From Streptomyces canus (GTDB lineage: Bacteria; Actinomycetota; Actinomycetes; Streptomycetales; Streptomycetaceae), in NCBI RefSeq assembly GCF_030816965.1, contig NZ_JAUSYQ010000002.1, positions 1,922,001 through 1,986,000 on the forward strand: a DNA stretch of 64,000 nt, written 5' to 3'. The position numbers were made by a program, and so were the translations under genes. The notes beneath the pieces were generated by a model. It saw only the letters and a list, made by a program, of their open reading frames with translations. It searched no databases and was not told the origin of the DNA. Below are positions 34,512 through 43,243 of this stretch, in pieces. Position 1 is the stretch's first letter, and the number at the start of each line of letters is the position of its first letter.

Positions 34512-35249
34512 ATGTCGGTGGACGCTGACGGCGGCCCGGACGACCGGTTGACGCCGGTGCTGCGGCCGGTCAGGGCGGGCAACGGCTTCGAGGAGGCGCT
34601 GGAGCAGATCCTCCAGGTCGTGCGGCTCGGCCTGGTACCGGGGGGCGGACGGCTGCCGGCCGAGCGGGAGCTCGCGGAGCGGCTCGGGATCAGCCGCGTG
34701 ACGCTGCGCGAGGTGCTGAAGGTGCTCCAGGACCAGGGGCTGGTGGAGTCGCGGCGCGGGCGGTACGGCGGCACGTTCGTCCTGCCCCGTGCGCAGGACG
34801 CGGTCGGCGAGGAGGAGCTGCGGCGCCGGATCGCGGAGGCGGACATCGAGGACGTGCTGCGCTTCCGGGAGGTCCTCGAGGTGGGTGCGGCGGGTCTGTG
34901 CGCGACGCACGGCCTCACGGACCAGCAGGCGCAGCGGCTGCGCGAGGCCCTGGCCGCCACCCAGGAGGCCCCGCTGGCGGACTACCGGCGCCTGGACACG
35001 CTGCTGCACCTCACGCTGGCGGAACTGTGCGGCTCGCCGACGCTGACCGCCCAGTACGCGGCGGTAAGGGCCTCGGTGAACGACCTCCTGGACTGCATCC
35101 CGCTCCTGGTGCGCAACCTGGAGCACTCCCAGCGGCAGCACGCGGCACTGGTCGAGGCGGTGCTGGACGGGGACGCCGACGGGGCCCGGGAGATGATGCG
35201 GGAGCACTGCGCGGGGACGGCGGCGCTGCTGCGCGGTTTCCTGGCGTGA
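34512..35249 (+). CDS. FadR/GntR family regulator of the glutamylation cluster
   Basis: A 245-residue GntR regulator of the FadR subgroup. The winged helix is clear (GGGRLPAERELAERLGISRV then TLREVLKVLQDQGLVESRRG) and the all-alpha FCD effector domain follows, with metal-binding-type Asp/His residues (RRLDTLLHLTLAELCG, QHAALVEAVLDGD). ATG 34512 is used; TTG 34491 is in frame but overlaps the candidate operator. It is divergent from glnA4 and followed by the PuuD-type gene, so it probably senses an amine or its glutamyl product and controls both directions. Confidence 0.9.
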   Translation: MSVDADGGPDDRLTPVLRPVRAGNGFEEALEQILQVVRLGLVPGGGRLPAERELAERLGISRVTLREVLKVLQDQGLVESRRGRYGGTFVLPRAQDAVGEEELRRRIAEADIEDVLRFREVLEVGAAGLCATHGLTDQQAQRLREALAATQEAPLADYRRLDTLLHLTLAELCGSPTLTAQYAAVRASVNDLLDCIPLLVRNLEHSQRQHAALVEAVLDGDADGAREMMREHCAGTAALLRGFLA

Positions 35250-35316
35250 CCTTGATTCTTGACACCGCCAGGCGCAAAGGTATGGGCGTGGGCCATTGCA
35301 AGCCTGGGAGGGCCGT

Positions 35317-36006
35317 GTGACCGTACGACCGCTGATCGGTGTCAGCACGTATCTGGAGGCCGGCGCGCGCTGGGGCGTCTGGGAGCTGGAGGCGGTACTG
35401 CTGCCGGCAGGGTATCCGCGACTCGTCCAACGCGCGGGCGGTCTCGCCGCGATGCTCCCGCCGGACGCACCGGAGCACGCGGCCGCGACGGTGGCCCGTC
35501 TCGACGGTCTGGTCGTCGCGGGCGGCCCGGACGTCGAGCCGGTCCATTACGGCGCCGCCCCCGACCCCCGCACGGGCCCGCCCGCTCGCGCCCGGGACAC
35601 CTGGGAGCTGGCCCTGATCAGGGCGGCGCTGGCGGCCGGCGTTCCCCTCCTGGGCATCTGCCGCGGCATGCAACTGCTGAACGTCGCTCTCGGCGGCACC
35701 CTCGTCCAGCACATCGACGGGCACGCTCAGGTGCCGGGAGTCTTCGGCCACCACCCGGTCAAGCCCGTACCGGGCACGGTGTACGGCGACCTCGCCCCGG
35801 AGGAGACCTCCGTACCGACCTACCACCACCAGGCGGTGGACCGCCTCGGGGCGGGCCTCCTGGCGTCGGCGCACGCGCCGGACGGCACGGTGGAGGCCGT
35901 CGAACTCCCCGGCCCGCCCTGGGTGCTGGGTGTGCAGTGGCATCCGGAGATGGACACGGACCTGCGGGTGATGCGGGGGCTGGTGGCGGCCGCTAGCGCC
36001 CGGTGA
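35317..36006 (+). CDS. Gamma-glutamyl-gamma-aminobutyrate hydrolase family protein (PuuD-like)
   Basis: A 229-residue class I glutamine amidotransferase-like hydrolase. The nucleophile Cys115 is in LLGICRGMQLLN, and the His/Glu of the triad are in GVQWHPEMD. PuuD-type enzymes release glutamate from gamma-glutamylated products, the last step of a GlnA4-like pathway. GTG 35317 lies 5 nt after GGGAGG. It is in tandem with the FadR-type regulator, with a spacer of 67 nt that contains a possible separate promoter (TTGATTCTTGACA). Its last 14 nt overlap the convergent kinase-fold gene. Confidence 0.92.
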   Translation: MTVRPLIGVSTYLEAGARWGVWELEAVLLPAGYPRLVQRAGGLAAMLPPDAPEHAAATVARLDGLVVAGGPDVEPVHYGAAPDPRTGPPARARDTWELALIRAALAAGVPLLGICRGMQLLNVALGGTLVQHIDGHAQVPGVFGHHPVKPVPGTVYGDLAPEETSVPTYHHQAVDRLGAGLLASAHAPDGTVEAVELPGPPWVLGVQWHPEMDTDLRVMRGLVAAASAR

Positions 36007-36964
36007 GCCGGCGCCGGAGCCAGGCCAGGGCCGTGTCGCCCTGTGCCCGCTGGAAGGCCCGGACGGTGGGAATGCCGGGCGGCGGGGGCAGCAGGGAGTG
36101 GTACAGGAAGTAGCCGGTCACGGCCGCGAGGGCGGTGGTGACGGCGTCCGGGTCGGCGGCCGCGCCCAGCGGGTGTGCCGTGAACAGCTCCTCCGGGTCC
36201 GGGCCGCCCTGGGCCCGGACGCACGGCAGCATCACCAGCAGGTCGAACCAGGCGGTGGCACGCAGGGCGTGCGGCCAGTCGACGAACACGGTACGGCCGG
36301 CGCCGGTGAGCAGGATGTTGTCCGCCCGCAGGTCCCCGTGGGCGAGGGTGTCGCCGGTGACGGCCTCGGGCCAGGGGGCGGCCAGTTCCGCGAGGCGGGA
36401 CAGATGGCCGGCGGTCCAGGGGCCGAGGTGTTCCGCGAGGCCCTCGTGCTCACCGTCCAGGAGTCGCTGCCAGCCGTCGAAGGTGCGGGCGAGGGCCGTG
36501 GCGGCGGGCGGGGCGTCGAGCGGGGACGGGGTGAGGGTGTGGCTCAGTTCCGCCACCGCGTCCAGGACGCGTGCCAACTCGGCCTTCTGCCACGGGATGT
36601 GGGGTTGGCGGCCGGGGACGTCCTCGTACACGAGGGCCACCCAGGTGCCGTCGTCGTAGGTGCCGAGCAGGCGGGGCGCCGGGACCGTGACGGGGAGCGC
36701 GGCGGCGTTCCGTGCCTCGGTGCGGTGCAGTTGCGGGCTGTCGGGGTTGTTGTCGCCGCTGACGGCCTTGACGAAGGCCCGGTGGCCGGTGGCGGAGCGG
36801 ACGCGGGTGGCGGCGCCCGGGGAGAATCCGCCGGGTTGGGTGGTGGCGTGGGTGACCCGTCCGCCGAGCACGTCCGCGACGGCGTCTCGTAGGGCCCTGG
36901 GGAGGTCTTCCCAGGGGGTGCGGACGCCGGTGGCGGGTGGGGCGGTGGCCGTCATGCGGTTCAT
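35993..36964 (-). CDS. Aminoglycoside phosphotransferase (APH) family protein
   Basis: A 323-residue protein with a kinase-like APH fold. The catalytic loop is TLAHGDLRADNILLTG (HxDxxxxN pattern) and the metal-binding Asp is in TVFVDWPHALR. N-terminal strands and a helix (GGFSPGAATRVRSATGHRAFVKA) match the ATP-binding lobe. The substrate is probably a small hydroxyl or amino metabolite; resistance to a drug cannot be read from sequence. ATG 36964 is chosen (MNRMTATAPP), with ATG 36955 equally possible because no ribosome site is clear. The longer frame upstream runs through the LysR gene and is rejected. Confidence 0.83.
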   Translation of the reverse strand: MNRMTATAPPATGVRTPWEDLPRALRDAVADVLGGRVTHATTQPGGFSPGAATRVRSATGHRAFVKAVSGDNNPDSPQLHRTEARNAAALPVTVPAPRLLGTYDDGTWVALVYEDVPGRQPHIPWQKAELARVLDAVAELSHTLTPSPLDAPPAATALARTFDGWQRLLDGEHEGLAEHLGPWTAGHLSRLAELAAPWPEAVTGDTLAHGDLRADNILLTGAGRTVFVDWPHALRATAWFDLLVMLPCVRAQGGPDPEELFTAHPLGAAADPDAVTTALAAVTGYFLYHSLLPPPPGIPTVRAFQRAQGDTALAWLRRRLTGR

Positions 36965-37020
36965 GGTGCGGGTCCGCCGGGCCGGCTCGCCAAGGGTTTT
37001 CGCCCCGGTGAGGAGACGTC

Positions 37021-37947
37021 CTACGCCCGCGTCAGCGACAGCAGGTCCCTCGCCGGGCCCACCGGGCGGTGCCCCGTGGGCCACACCGCCCGCAGGTCCC
37101 GTGCCAGCGACACCCCCTCGACCGGCACCCGCACCAGGCGGCGCGTCGCCAGTTCCTCCCCCACCGCCAGCTCGCTCAGGACCGCCGGACCCGCTCCGCT
37201 CACCACCGCCGCCTTCACCGCCGTGGTGGAGGAGAGTTCGATCAGCGGGCGGGCCAGGCCGCCCAGGGCCGCGTCCAGCACCTGTCGCGTGCCCGAGCCC
37301 TTCTCGCGGAGGATCAACGGTGTCGTCGCCAGTTCGGTGGCGGCCAAAGGGCGTCGGCGGCGGGCCCACGCGTGTCCCGGGGCGGTCACCACGATGAGGT
37401 GGTCGTGGGCTATCACCACCGAGTCGAGGCCGGGAGGGACCGTCAGCCCCTCCACGAAGCCAAGGTCCGCCTCGTCCGACAGCAACCGCTCCGCCACCGT
37501 GGCCGAGTTCCCCGCGTGCAGGGACACCGCCGTGTCCGGCCGCCCGGCACGCAGCGCCAGCAGCCACCCCGGCAGCAGATACTCCGCAATCGTCATGCTC
37601 GCCGCCACCCGCAGCCGGGAGTCGCGCCGGACCCGCAGCGCCTGCGCCCCCACGTCGAAGGCCTCCGCCGCCGCCACGATCCGCCGGGCCCAGTCCGTCA
37701 CCAGCGCCCCGGCGTCCGTGAGCCGGGAGCCGCGGGGCGAGCGGTCGACCAGGGCCACTCCCAGCTGCCGTTCCATCGAGCGGATCCGGCTGCTCGCCGC
37801 CGGCTGGGTGATGCCGACCTCCCGCGCCGCCCCGCCGAGGCTCCCGAGCCGCGCCACGGCCAGCAGCAGCTCCAGCGCCCCGAGATCCGGTACCCGGTGG
37901 GCCAGCCCACCGCCCACCGCTGCCCCTTGCTGATCCACACCGCTCAT
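37021..37947 (-). CDS. LysR family transcriptional regulator
   Basis: A 308-residue LysR-type regulator. The N-terminal helix-turn-helix is LGALELLLAVARLGSLGGAA followed by REVGITQPAASSRIRSMERQ, and the two-lobed effector domain starts near residue 100 (LRVAASMTIAEYLLPGWLLA). It is divergent from the TDT transporter, 70 bp apart, with a LysR-type box in between. The likely task is control of that transporter in response to a dicarboxylate or sulfite-type anion; this is inference. The start ATG has no strong ribosome site. Confidence 0.92.
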   Translation of the reverse strand: MSGVDQQGAAVGGGLAHRVPDLGALELLLAVARLGSLGGAAREVGITQPAASSRIRSMERQLGVALVDRSPRGSRLTDAGALVTDWARRIVAAAEAFDVGAQALRVRRDSRLRVAASMTIAEYLLPGWLLALRAGRPDTAVSLHAGNSATVAERLLSDEADLGFVEGLTVPPGLDSVVIAHDHLIVVTAPGHAWARRRRPLAATELATTPLILREKGSGTRQVLDAALGGLARPLIELSSTTAVKAAVVSGAGPAVLSELAVGEELATRRLVRVPVEGVSLARDLRAVWPTGHRPVGPARDLLSLTRA

Positions 37948-37956
37948 AAAGACAGC

Positions 37957-37969
37957 TTATGCCCTCATA
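37957..37969. promoter_or_regulatory. LysR-type T-N11-A box
   Basis: T37957 and A37969 are 11 nt apart around a TATG-CCCT-CATA inverted repeat, in the 70-bp gap between the LysR gene and the TDT transporter. This is the expected form and place for the regulator's own site. Confidence 0.5.
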
Positions 37970-38017
37970 GAGCCATACTCCCTGGTCGCGGCCGGTCCGT
38001 AACGACACCGTGGAGGC

Positions 38018-39142
38018 ATGGTCACCGCCGTCCGTCACCTCGGGCCGAACTGGTACGCCTCCGTCATGGGCACCGCGATCGTCGCCACCGCCGGCACCGG
38101 GCTCCCCGTGCACCTCCCCGGCCTGCGCACGATCTGCGCGGCCGTATGGCTCCTGTCCCTCGCCCTGCTGCTCGCCCTCCTCTGCGCCCGCGCCCTGCAC
38201 TGGCGCCACCACGGCGACCAGGCCCGCGCCCACCTTCTCGACCCCGCCATGGCCCCCTTCTACGGCTGCCTCGCCATGGCCCTGCTGGCCGTCGGCGGCG
38301 GCGCCGTCACCGTCGGCCGGTACCGGATCGGGACGACAGCCGCGGTCGCCCTCGACGCCGTGCTGTTCACCGCCGGTACGGCCGTGGGACTCGCCGCCGC
38401 GATCACCGTGCCGTACCTCATGGCCGTACGGCAGAAAGCCGAGCTGCGGCACGCCACGCCCGTGTGGCTGCTCCCCCTCGTCGCGCCCATGGTGTCCGCC
38501 GCGCTCGGGCCGCTCCTCGTGCCGCATCTCCCGGCCGGTCAGCCGCGCGAGACCCTGCTCCTCGCCTGCTTCGCGATGTTCGGGCTCAGCCTCCTCGCGA
38601 CCCTGGCCATGCTGCCGCTCGTCTTCGCCCGGGTCGTCGCCGGCGGGCCGCTCCCCCTCGCCCTCACCCCGACCCTCTTCCTGGTCCTCGGCCCGCTCGG
38701 CCAGTCCACCACGGCCGTCGGCACGTTCGCGGACGTGGCTCCCAGTGTCGTGGCGGCCCCCTACAGCCAGGGTTTCGGCGCCCTCGCGGTGCTGTACGGC
38801 GTTCCCGTCATGGGGTTCGCGCTGCTGTGGCTGGGGCTCGCCACCGCGCACGTCGTCCGTGCGCGCCGGCACGGGATGGGGTTCGCGATGACCTGGTGGG
38901 CCTTCACCTTCCCGGTCGGCACCTGTGTCACGGGGGCCGAGTCGCTGGCCCGGCACACGGGACTCGTCGTCTACGACTGGCTCGCCACAGGTCTCTTCGT
39001 CGCCCTCGTCGCCGCGTGGGCCGGCGCCGCCCTGCACACCGCGCGCGGAGTCGTCAGCGGCGCGCTGCTCGCAGGGCCTCGCCCAGCGCCCGTGGCGCCT
39101 CTGCCAGTGAGGGTCCGTACCACGTCAGGTGCCGTCCGCTGA
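38018..39142 (+). CDS. TDT family (TehA/malate-type) transporter
   Basis: A 374-residue membrane protein with ten predicted helices, starting at LGPNWYASVMGTAIVATAG, a signature of the tellurite-resistance/dicarboxylate transporter family. Internal segments such as GQSTTAVGTFADVAPSV and AMTWWAFTFPVGTCVTGAE also fit. Family members move malate, other anions such as sulfite, or tellurite. ATG 38018 follows GGAGGC. The 3' end overlaps the convergent BtuF-like gene by 89 nt, a long overlap for two real genes. Confidence 0.9.
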   Translation: MVTAVRHLGPNWYASVMGTAIVATAGTGLPVHLPGLRTICAAVWLLSLALLLALLCARALHWRHHGDQARAHLLDPAMAPFYGCLAMALLAVGGGAVTVGRYRIGTTAAVALDAVLFTAGTAVGLAAAITVPYLMAVRQKAELRHATPVWLLPLVAPMVSAALGPLLVPHLPAGQPRETLLLACFAMFGLSLLATLAMLPLVFARVVAGGPLPLALTPTLFLVLGPLGQSTTAVGTFADVAPSVVAAPYSQGFGALAVLYGVPVMGFALLWLGLATAHVVRARRHGMGFAMTWWAFTFPVGTCVTGAESLARHTGLVVYDWLATGLFVALVAAWAGAALHTARGVVSGALLAGPRPAPVAPLPVRVRTTSGAVR

Positions 39143-39770
39143 CGAGGGCGCAGGGCAGGCCGGGGAAGGCCTCCGGGCCGTCCTCGGAGGTGAAGCGGTA
39201 CGGCTCGTCGGGGAGGACGACCAGGTCCGGTGCCGCCGCCCGCAGCTCCTCCAGCGGCACACGGGGATAGCGGTCCTCGTGGCCGGCGTACACGTGGTCC
39301 ACGCCCAGGCGGGACAGCACATCGCCCGCGAACGTGTCCCGGCCCAGCACCATCCAGGGCCTCCGCCAGATCGGTACGACGGCCGTCCTGCGCCGCACAG
39401 GAGGCGTGAGCGCCGACCAGGACTCCTCGGCCTCGTCCAGCCAGCGCGGCCGTACGACGCCACACGCCTCGACCACCCGGGCCAGTTCCCGGAAGGCCTG
39501 CGGGACGTCCCGGACCTCGGTGACCAGGACCTCCAGGCCCGCCTCCCGCAGAGCGGCCAGATCGGGCTCCCGGTTCTCCTCCTCGTTCGCGATCACCAGG
39601 TCGGGGGCGAGGGCGGTGATCCGGTCGAGCTTCGGGTTCTTGGTGCCGCCGACGCGGGTGACGTCGAGGTCCGCCGGATGCGTGCACCAGTCGGTGGCGC
39701 CGACCAGGGCGCCCGGTGCCGAGCGGGCGATCGCCTCGGTGAGCGAGGGGACCAGGGAGACGACTCTCAC
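39054..39770 (-). CDS. BtuF-like helical-backbone binding protein without a signal peptide
   Basis: A 238-residue protein of the class III (helical backbone) metal/cobalamin binding type: MRVVSLVPSLTEAIARSAPG at the N-terminus, VGGTKNPKLDRITALAPDLV in the first lobe, and VLGRDTFAGDVLSRLGVDHV in the second. It has neither a signal peptide nor a lipobox, unlike transport-linked BtuF proteins, so it should stay in the cytoplasm. GTG 39770 overlaps the stop of the XRE-cupin gene (GTGA), so the two are coupled. A role as a cytosolic corrinoid or metal sensor is possible; no transporter genes are adjacent. Confidence 0.82.
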   Translation of the reverse strand: MRVVSLVPSLTEAIARSAPGALVGATDWCTHPADLDVTRVGGTKNPKLDRITALAPDLVIANEEENREPDLAALREAGLEVLVTEVRDVPQAFRELARVVEACGVVRPRWLDEAEESWSALTPPVRRRTAVVPIWRRPWMVLGRDTFAGDVLSRLGVDHVYAGHEDRYPRVPLEELRAAAPDLVVLPDEPYRFTSEDGPEAFPGLPCALVSGRHLTWYGPSLAEAPRALGEALRAARR

Positions 39771-40336
39771 CGCCGGGGCCGGTCCCGGACCGCCTCGATG
39801 TGTTCGGCCACGGCGACGACGACCACGCGGGTGTCCGCCACGGTCGCCCGCCAGCGGTGCCGCACCCCGCCGGTGAGGTACAGGGTGTCGCCGCGGCCCA
39901 GCCGGTAGGCGCGCCCCTCCGCCTCGACGTCCACCGCGCCGTCCGCGACGTACATCAACTGGTCGTTGCGGTACTGGAATTCACGCCCCGCGTCATGATC
40001 GCCGGTGAACTCCTGGGCGTGCATCTGGTGGTGACCGCGCACCAGGGAACGCATCCGGGGTTCGTAGTCCGCCTCCGGGCCCTCGGCGTGCACGACGTCG
40101 ACGCTGCACGCCGGGTCGGCGGCGGCGAGGAGTTCGACGGCCGTGGTGCGCAGGGCGTCGGCGACCTTCTCCAGGGAGCCGCGGCTGGGGCGGGCGCGTT
40201 CGTTCTCGATCTGGCTCAGGAAGGGGACCGACAGGCCGCTGCGCTCGGCCACGACGGCGAGAGTGAGCTCCAGCGCGCGGCGCCTGCGGCGCACGGCCGC
40301 GCCGACCCGAAGGGGCTGTTCTTTGTGGTCGCCCAT
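39767..40336 (-). CDS. XRE family regulator with cupin domain
   Basis: A 189-residue regulator with an N-terminal XRE helix-turn-helix (VGAAVRRRRRALELTLAVVA then ERSGLSVPFLSQIENERARP, about 9-55) and a C-terminal cupin (YRNDQLMYVADGAVDVEAEG, YRLGRGDTLYLTGGVRHRWR). Cupin-XRE regulators usually respond to small metabolites and repress their own operon. ATG 40336 follows GAGGAGGGAG; the longer frame start is not supported. It is the first gene of a two-gene unit with the BtuF-like protein. Confidence 0.9.
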   Translation of the reverse strand: MGDHKEQPLRVGAAVRRRRRALELTLAVVAERSGLSVPFLSQIENERARPSRGSLEKVADALRTTAVELLAAADPACSVDVVHAEGPEADYEPRMRSLVRGHHQMHAQEFTGDHDAGREFQYRNDQLMYVADGAVDVEAEGRAYRLGRGDTLYLTGGVRHRWRATVADTRVVVVAVAEHIEAVRDRPRR

Positions 40337-40488
40337 GGCTCCGGCTCCCTCCTCCGCTCGTCGGTCCTGTGACACGTCCCCTGATGAGTTGTCTGCACCC
40401 TACGCATGTTCGGCAAACCGTTTCATGCGGCCGTCACATCGATGTCACACGGCGTGCGACCGTACCTCACACTTCACGCCAGCCGAAC

Positions 40489-40515
40489 GGCCCCCCGGTG
40501 GATCACCAGGGGGCC
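40489..40515. terminator. Hairpin in the gap between the XRE and betaine importer genes
   Basis: GGCCCCC and GGGGGCC (40489-40495, 40509-40515) pair around an inner GGTG/CACC stem with a GAT loop. It lies 116 nt past the stop of the leftward importer operon and 150 nt before the XRE start, so it probably ends the importer transcript. The rest of the 294-bp gap shows no gene. Confidence 0.65.
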
Positions 40516-40630
40516 GGAAGCCGGGCCCTGACCCGTCGTCCGCTGCTCAAGTCCCCTTGTCGGCGGCGAAGTTCAGGCAATGGCGTAGCTCTATGTGGTT
40601 GGCCGGATCCTTACCGTGCTCCGGGAGCGG

Positions 40631-43243
40631 TTATGACGGTGTCATCCGCCCGACCATCCCCGGATGCTCCTTCAGCCAGGCGGCGACCGCCTGCTCCTCG
40701 TGACCCTGGCCGTACCTGTTGATCTCGCTCTCCAGGGTACCGAGCTCTTTCTCGCTCATGTGGAAGCCCTTGATCCACTTGGTGAGCTGCGGATACTGCG
40801 AGGGGAACTTCTCGTTGGCGATGGTGCGGATCGTGTTGCCCTCGCCGAAGAGCTTCTTGTCGTCCTTCAGCTTGGTGAGGCGGTACTGGCTGTAGGCCCA
40901 GTGCGGGGACCACAGGACGACGGCGACGGGCTGCTTCCTGGCGTAGGCGCGCTTGAGCTCGGCCAGCATCGCGGGCGTGGAGCCGTCGACGACGTCGTAC
41001 TCCTTGTCGAGGCCGTAGCCGGGCAGGACCTTGTTCTTGAGGAGGTTCATCTCGCCGGTGCCGGGCTCGATGCCGATGATCTTCCCGTCGAACTGGGCGG
41101 CCTTGCCCTTCAGGTCCTCGTAGGACTTCACACCCTTGACGTACGAGGGCACAGCGACCTCCAGCGAGGTCGGCTCGTACCAGGTGCCGAGGTCGGCGAG
41201 TCGGTCCTTGCTCTTGTCCCAGTAGTTCTTCTGGGCGTACGGCAGCCAGGCGTCGAAGTTGAGGTCCAGGTCTCCGGAGGCCAGGCCCGTGTAGACCGGT
41301 CCCACGTCCATCTGCTTGAGGTTGAGCCGGTAGCCGCGGGCCTCCAGGACGTTCTTCCAGAGATACGTGACGGCGATGTCCTCGTCCCAGGGGAACCAGG
41401 CCACGTCGATCGGGCGCCCGGCCTCGGCGGGAGTTCCGGTGTTCTTGACGGGGGCCAGCTTGTCGACCAGGCCGGGGTGCTGCTTCAGCCAGGTGCGCAC
41501 GGCGTCCTGCTGCTTGCCCTTGCCCGCCTTGTTGATCTCGGCCTCCAGGCTGGTGAGCTGCTTCTCGTCCAGCTTGAAGCCCTTCAGCCACTGTCCGACG
41601 ACCGGATTCTCCTCGGCGAAGCCCTTGCGGGCCACCGTGTGGATGCCGTCGCCCGAGCCCCAGGCACCCTTGGGGTCCTTGAGCTTCTTCAGGTCGTAGT
41701 CGTTGTACGCCCAGTGCGGCGACCAGAGCGTGACGACGATCGGGTCCTTCTGCGCGTACGCCCGCTTCAGCTCGGCCAGCATGGCGGGCGTGGAGCTGTC
41801 GACGACCTTGTACTCCTTGTCGAGGCCGTACGCCTTCAGGACCTTGCTCTTCAGCAGGGCCGTCTCACCGGCGCTCGACTCGATGCCGGTGATGTTCCCG
41901 CCGAACCGAGAGGCCTTGCCCTTGAGGTCGGCCAGGGAGTTGATGTCCTTCATGTACGACGGCACGCTCAGCTCGAGGGAGGTCTTGTCGTACCAGGCGC
42001 CGAGGTCGTCGAGCTTGTCGCCGTACTTCTTCCAGTACTGCTCGTGGGTCGTCGGCAGCCAGGCGCCGGTCATGAAGTCGGCGTTGCCGGAGGCGAGGGA
42101 GGTGTAGAGCGGCCCGGCGTCGAACTGCTTGGCGTCCACCTGGTAGCCGCGTTCCTCCAGGATCTCCTTCCAGAGGAAGGTGGAGGCGACGCCGTCGTCC
42201 CAGGGGACGTAACCGATGCTGATCTTCTTGCCCTGGCCGACGTCCTTGCCGCCGGAGACGGCCGTGGCCTCGCCCGAGGTGCCGCCGAAGATCCCCATGC
42301 CGCCCGCGACGAGGGCGAGGACGACGACGCCGATCACGGCGATCTGCGGACGGGGGCGGTAGGACCAGATCCTGAGCCCCTGGGTGGTGCGGGCCTTGGC
42401 GGCGGCGCGGCGGCCCAGCGGGGAGACCTGGGTGCCCAGCGCGCTGGTCATGCGGTCGAGGTAGATCGCGAGGATCACGATGGCGACACCGGCCTCGGAG
42501 CCGAGGCCCACGTTGAGCTGGCCGATCGCCTCGTTGACGTCGCCGCCGAGGCCGCCGGTGCCGACCATGCCGGCGATCGCGGCCATCGACAGGCCGAGCA
42601 TGATGACCTGGTTGACGCCCGCCATCACGGTGGGCAGCGCGAGCGGCAGCTGGACGCGCAGGAGGGTGTCGCGGGGGCTGGTGCCGAACGCCTCGGCGGC
42701 CTCGACGAGCTCCTTGTCGACCTGGCGGATGCCGAGCTCGGTCATGCGGACACCGGGGGCGAGCGCGAAGATCAGGGTGGCGACGATGCCCGCGGAGGCG
42801 CCGGTGCCGAAGAACAGGATCGCCGGGATGAGGTAGATCATCGCGGGCAGCGTCTGCATGAAGTCCAGGACGGGGCGGACGAGTCCGCTGACCCGGTTCG
42901 AGCGGGCCGCCCAGATACCCACGGGCACGGCTATGACCAGCGCGATGATCGTGGCGACGAGGACCAGTGAGAGGGTCGTCATCGCGTCCTCCCACAGTTC
43001 GAGGGAGTCGATGAAGGCGAATCCCGCGAAGGTGAGGACGCCGGCCAGGGTGCCGCGCAGCCAGAACGCGATCACGGCGAAGATGCCCGCGAGCAGCAGG
43101 GGCTGGGGCGCCTGGAGGACGGCGTCGATACCGTCGTAGGTGCCGGTGAAGACGGTCTTGAGGAAGTCGAAGAGCCAGGACACGTGGTCGAGCAGCCAGT
43201 CGACGGTGTCGTTGACCCAGTCGCCGAGCGGGATCCTAGGCAT
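40631..43243 (-). CDS. Glycine betaine-type ABC permease fused to two substrate-binding domains
   Basis: An 870-residue fusion. Residues 1 to about 290 are an OpuA/ProW-type permease with the EAA loop (VEAAEAFGTSPRDTLLRVQL), followed by a further membrane helix (IAVIGVVVLALVAGGMGIFG). Two OpuAC binding domains follow in tandem, about 341-600 and 612-868; each carries VVDxSTPAMLAELKRAYA and LWSPHWAY, with the aromatic residues that cage quaternary amines. Most relatives have one such domain. It should take up glycine betaine, proline betaine or choline. The start overlaps the ATPase gene by 8 nt. Confidence 0.92.
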   Translation of the reverse strand: MPRIPLGDWVNDTVDWLLDHVSWLFDFLKTVFTGTYDGIDAVLQAPQPLLLAGIFAVIAFWLRGTLAGVLTFAGFAFIDSLELWEDAMTTLSLVLVATIIALVIAVPVGIWAARSNRVSGLVRPVLDFMQTLPAMIYLIPAILFFGTGASAGIVATLIFALAPGVRMTELGIRQVDKELVEAAEAFGTSPRDTLLRVQLPLALPTVMAGVNQVIMLGLSMAAIAGMVGTGGLGGDVNEAIGQLNVGLGSEAGVAIVILAIYLDRMTSALGTQVSPLGRRAAAKARTTQGLRIWSYRPRPQIAVIGVVVLALVAGGMGIFGGTSGEATAVSGGKDVGQGKKISIGYVPWDDGVASTFLWKEILEERGYQVDAKQFDAGPLYTSLASGNADFMTGAWLPTTHEQYWKKYGDKLDDLGAWYDKTSLELSVPSYMKDINSLADLKGKASRFGGNITGIESSAGETALLKSKVLKAYGLDKEYKVVDSSTPAMLAELKRAYAQKDPIVVTLWSPHWAYNDYDLKKLKDPKGAWGSGDGIHTVARKGFAEENPVVGQWLKGFKLDEKQLTSLEAEINKAGKGKQQDAVRTWLKQHPGLVDKLAPVKNTGTPAEAGRPIDVAWFPWDEDIAVTYLWKNVLEARGYRLNLKQMDVGPVYTGLASGDLDLNFDAWLPYAQKNYWDKSKDRLADLGTWYEPTSLEVAVPSYVKGVKSYEDLKGKAAQFDGKIIGIEPGTGEMNLLKNKVLPGYGLDKEYDVVDGSTPAMLAELKRAYARKQPVAVVLWSPHWAYSQYRLTKLKDDKKLFGEGNTIRTIANEKFPSQYPQLTKWIKGFHMSEKELGTLESEINRYGQGHEEQAVAAWLKEHPGMVGRMTPS

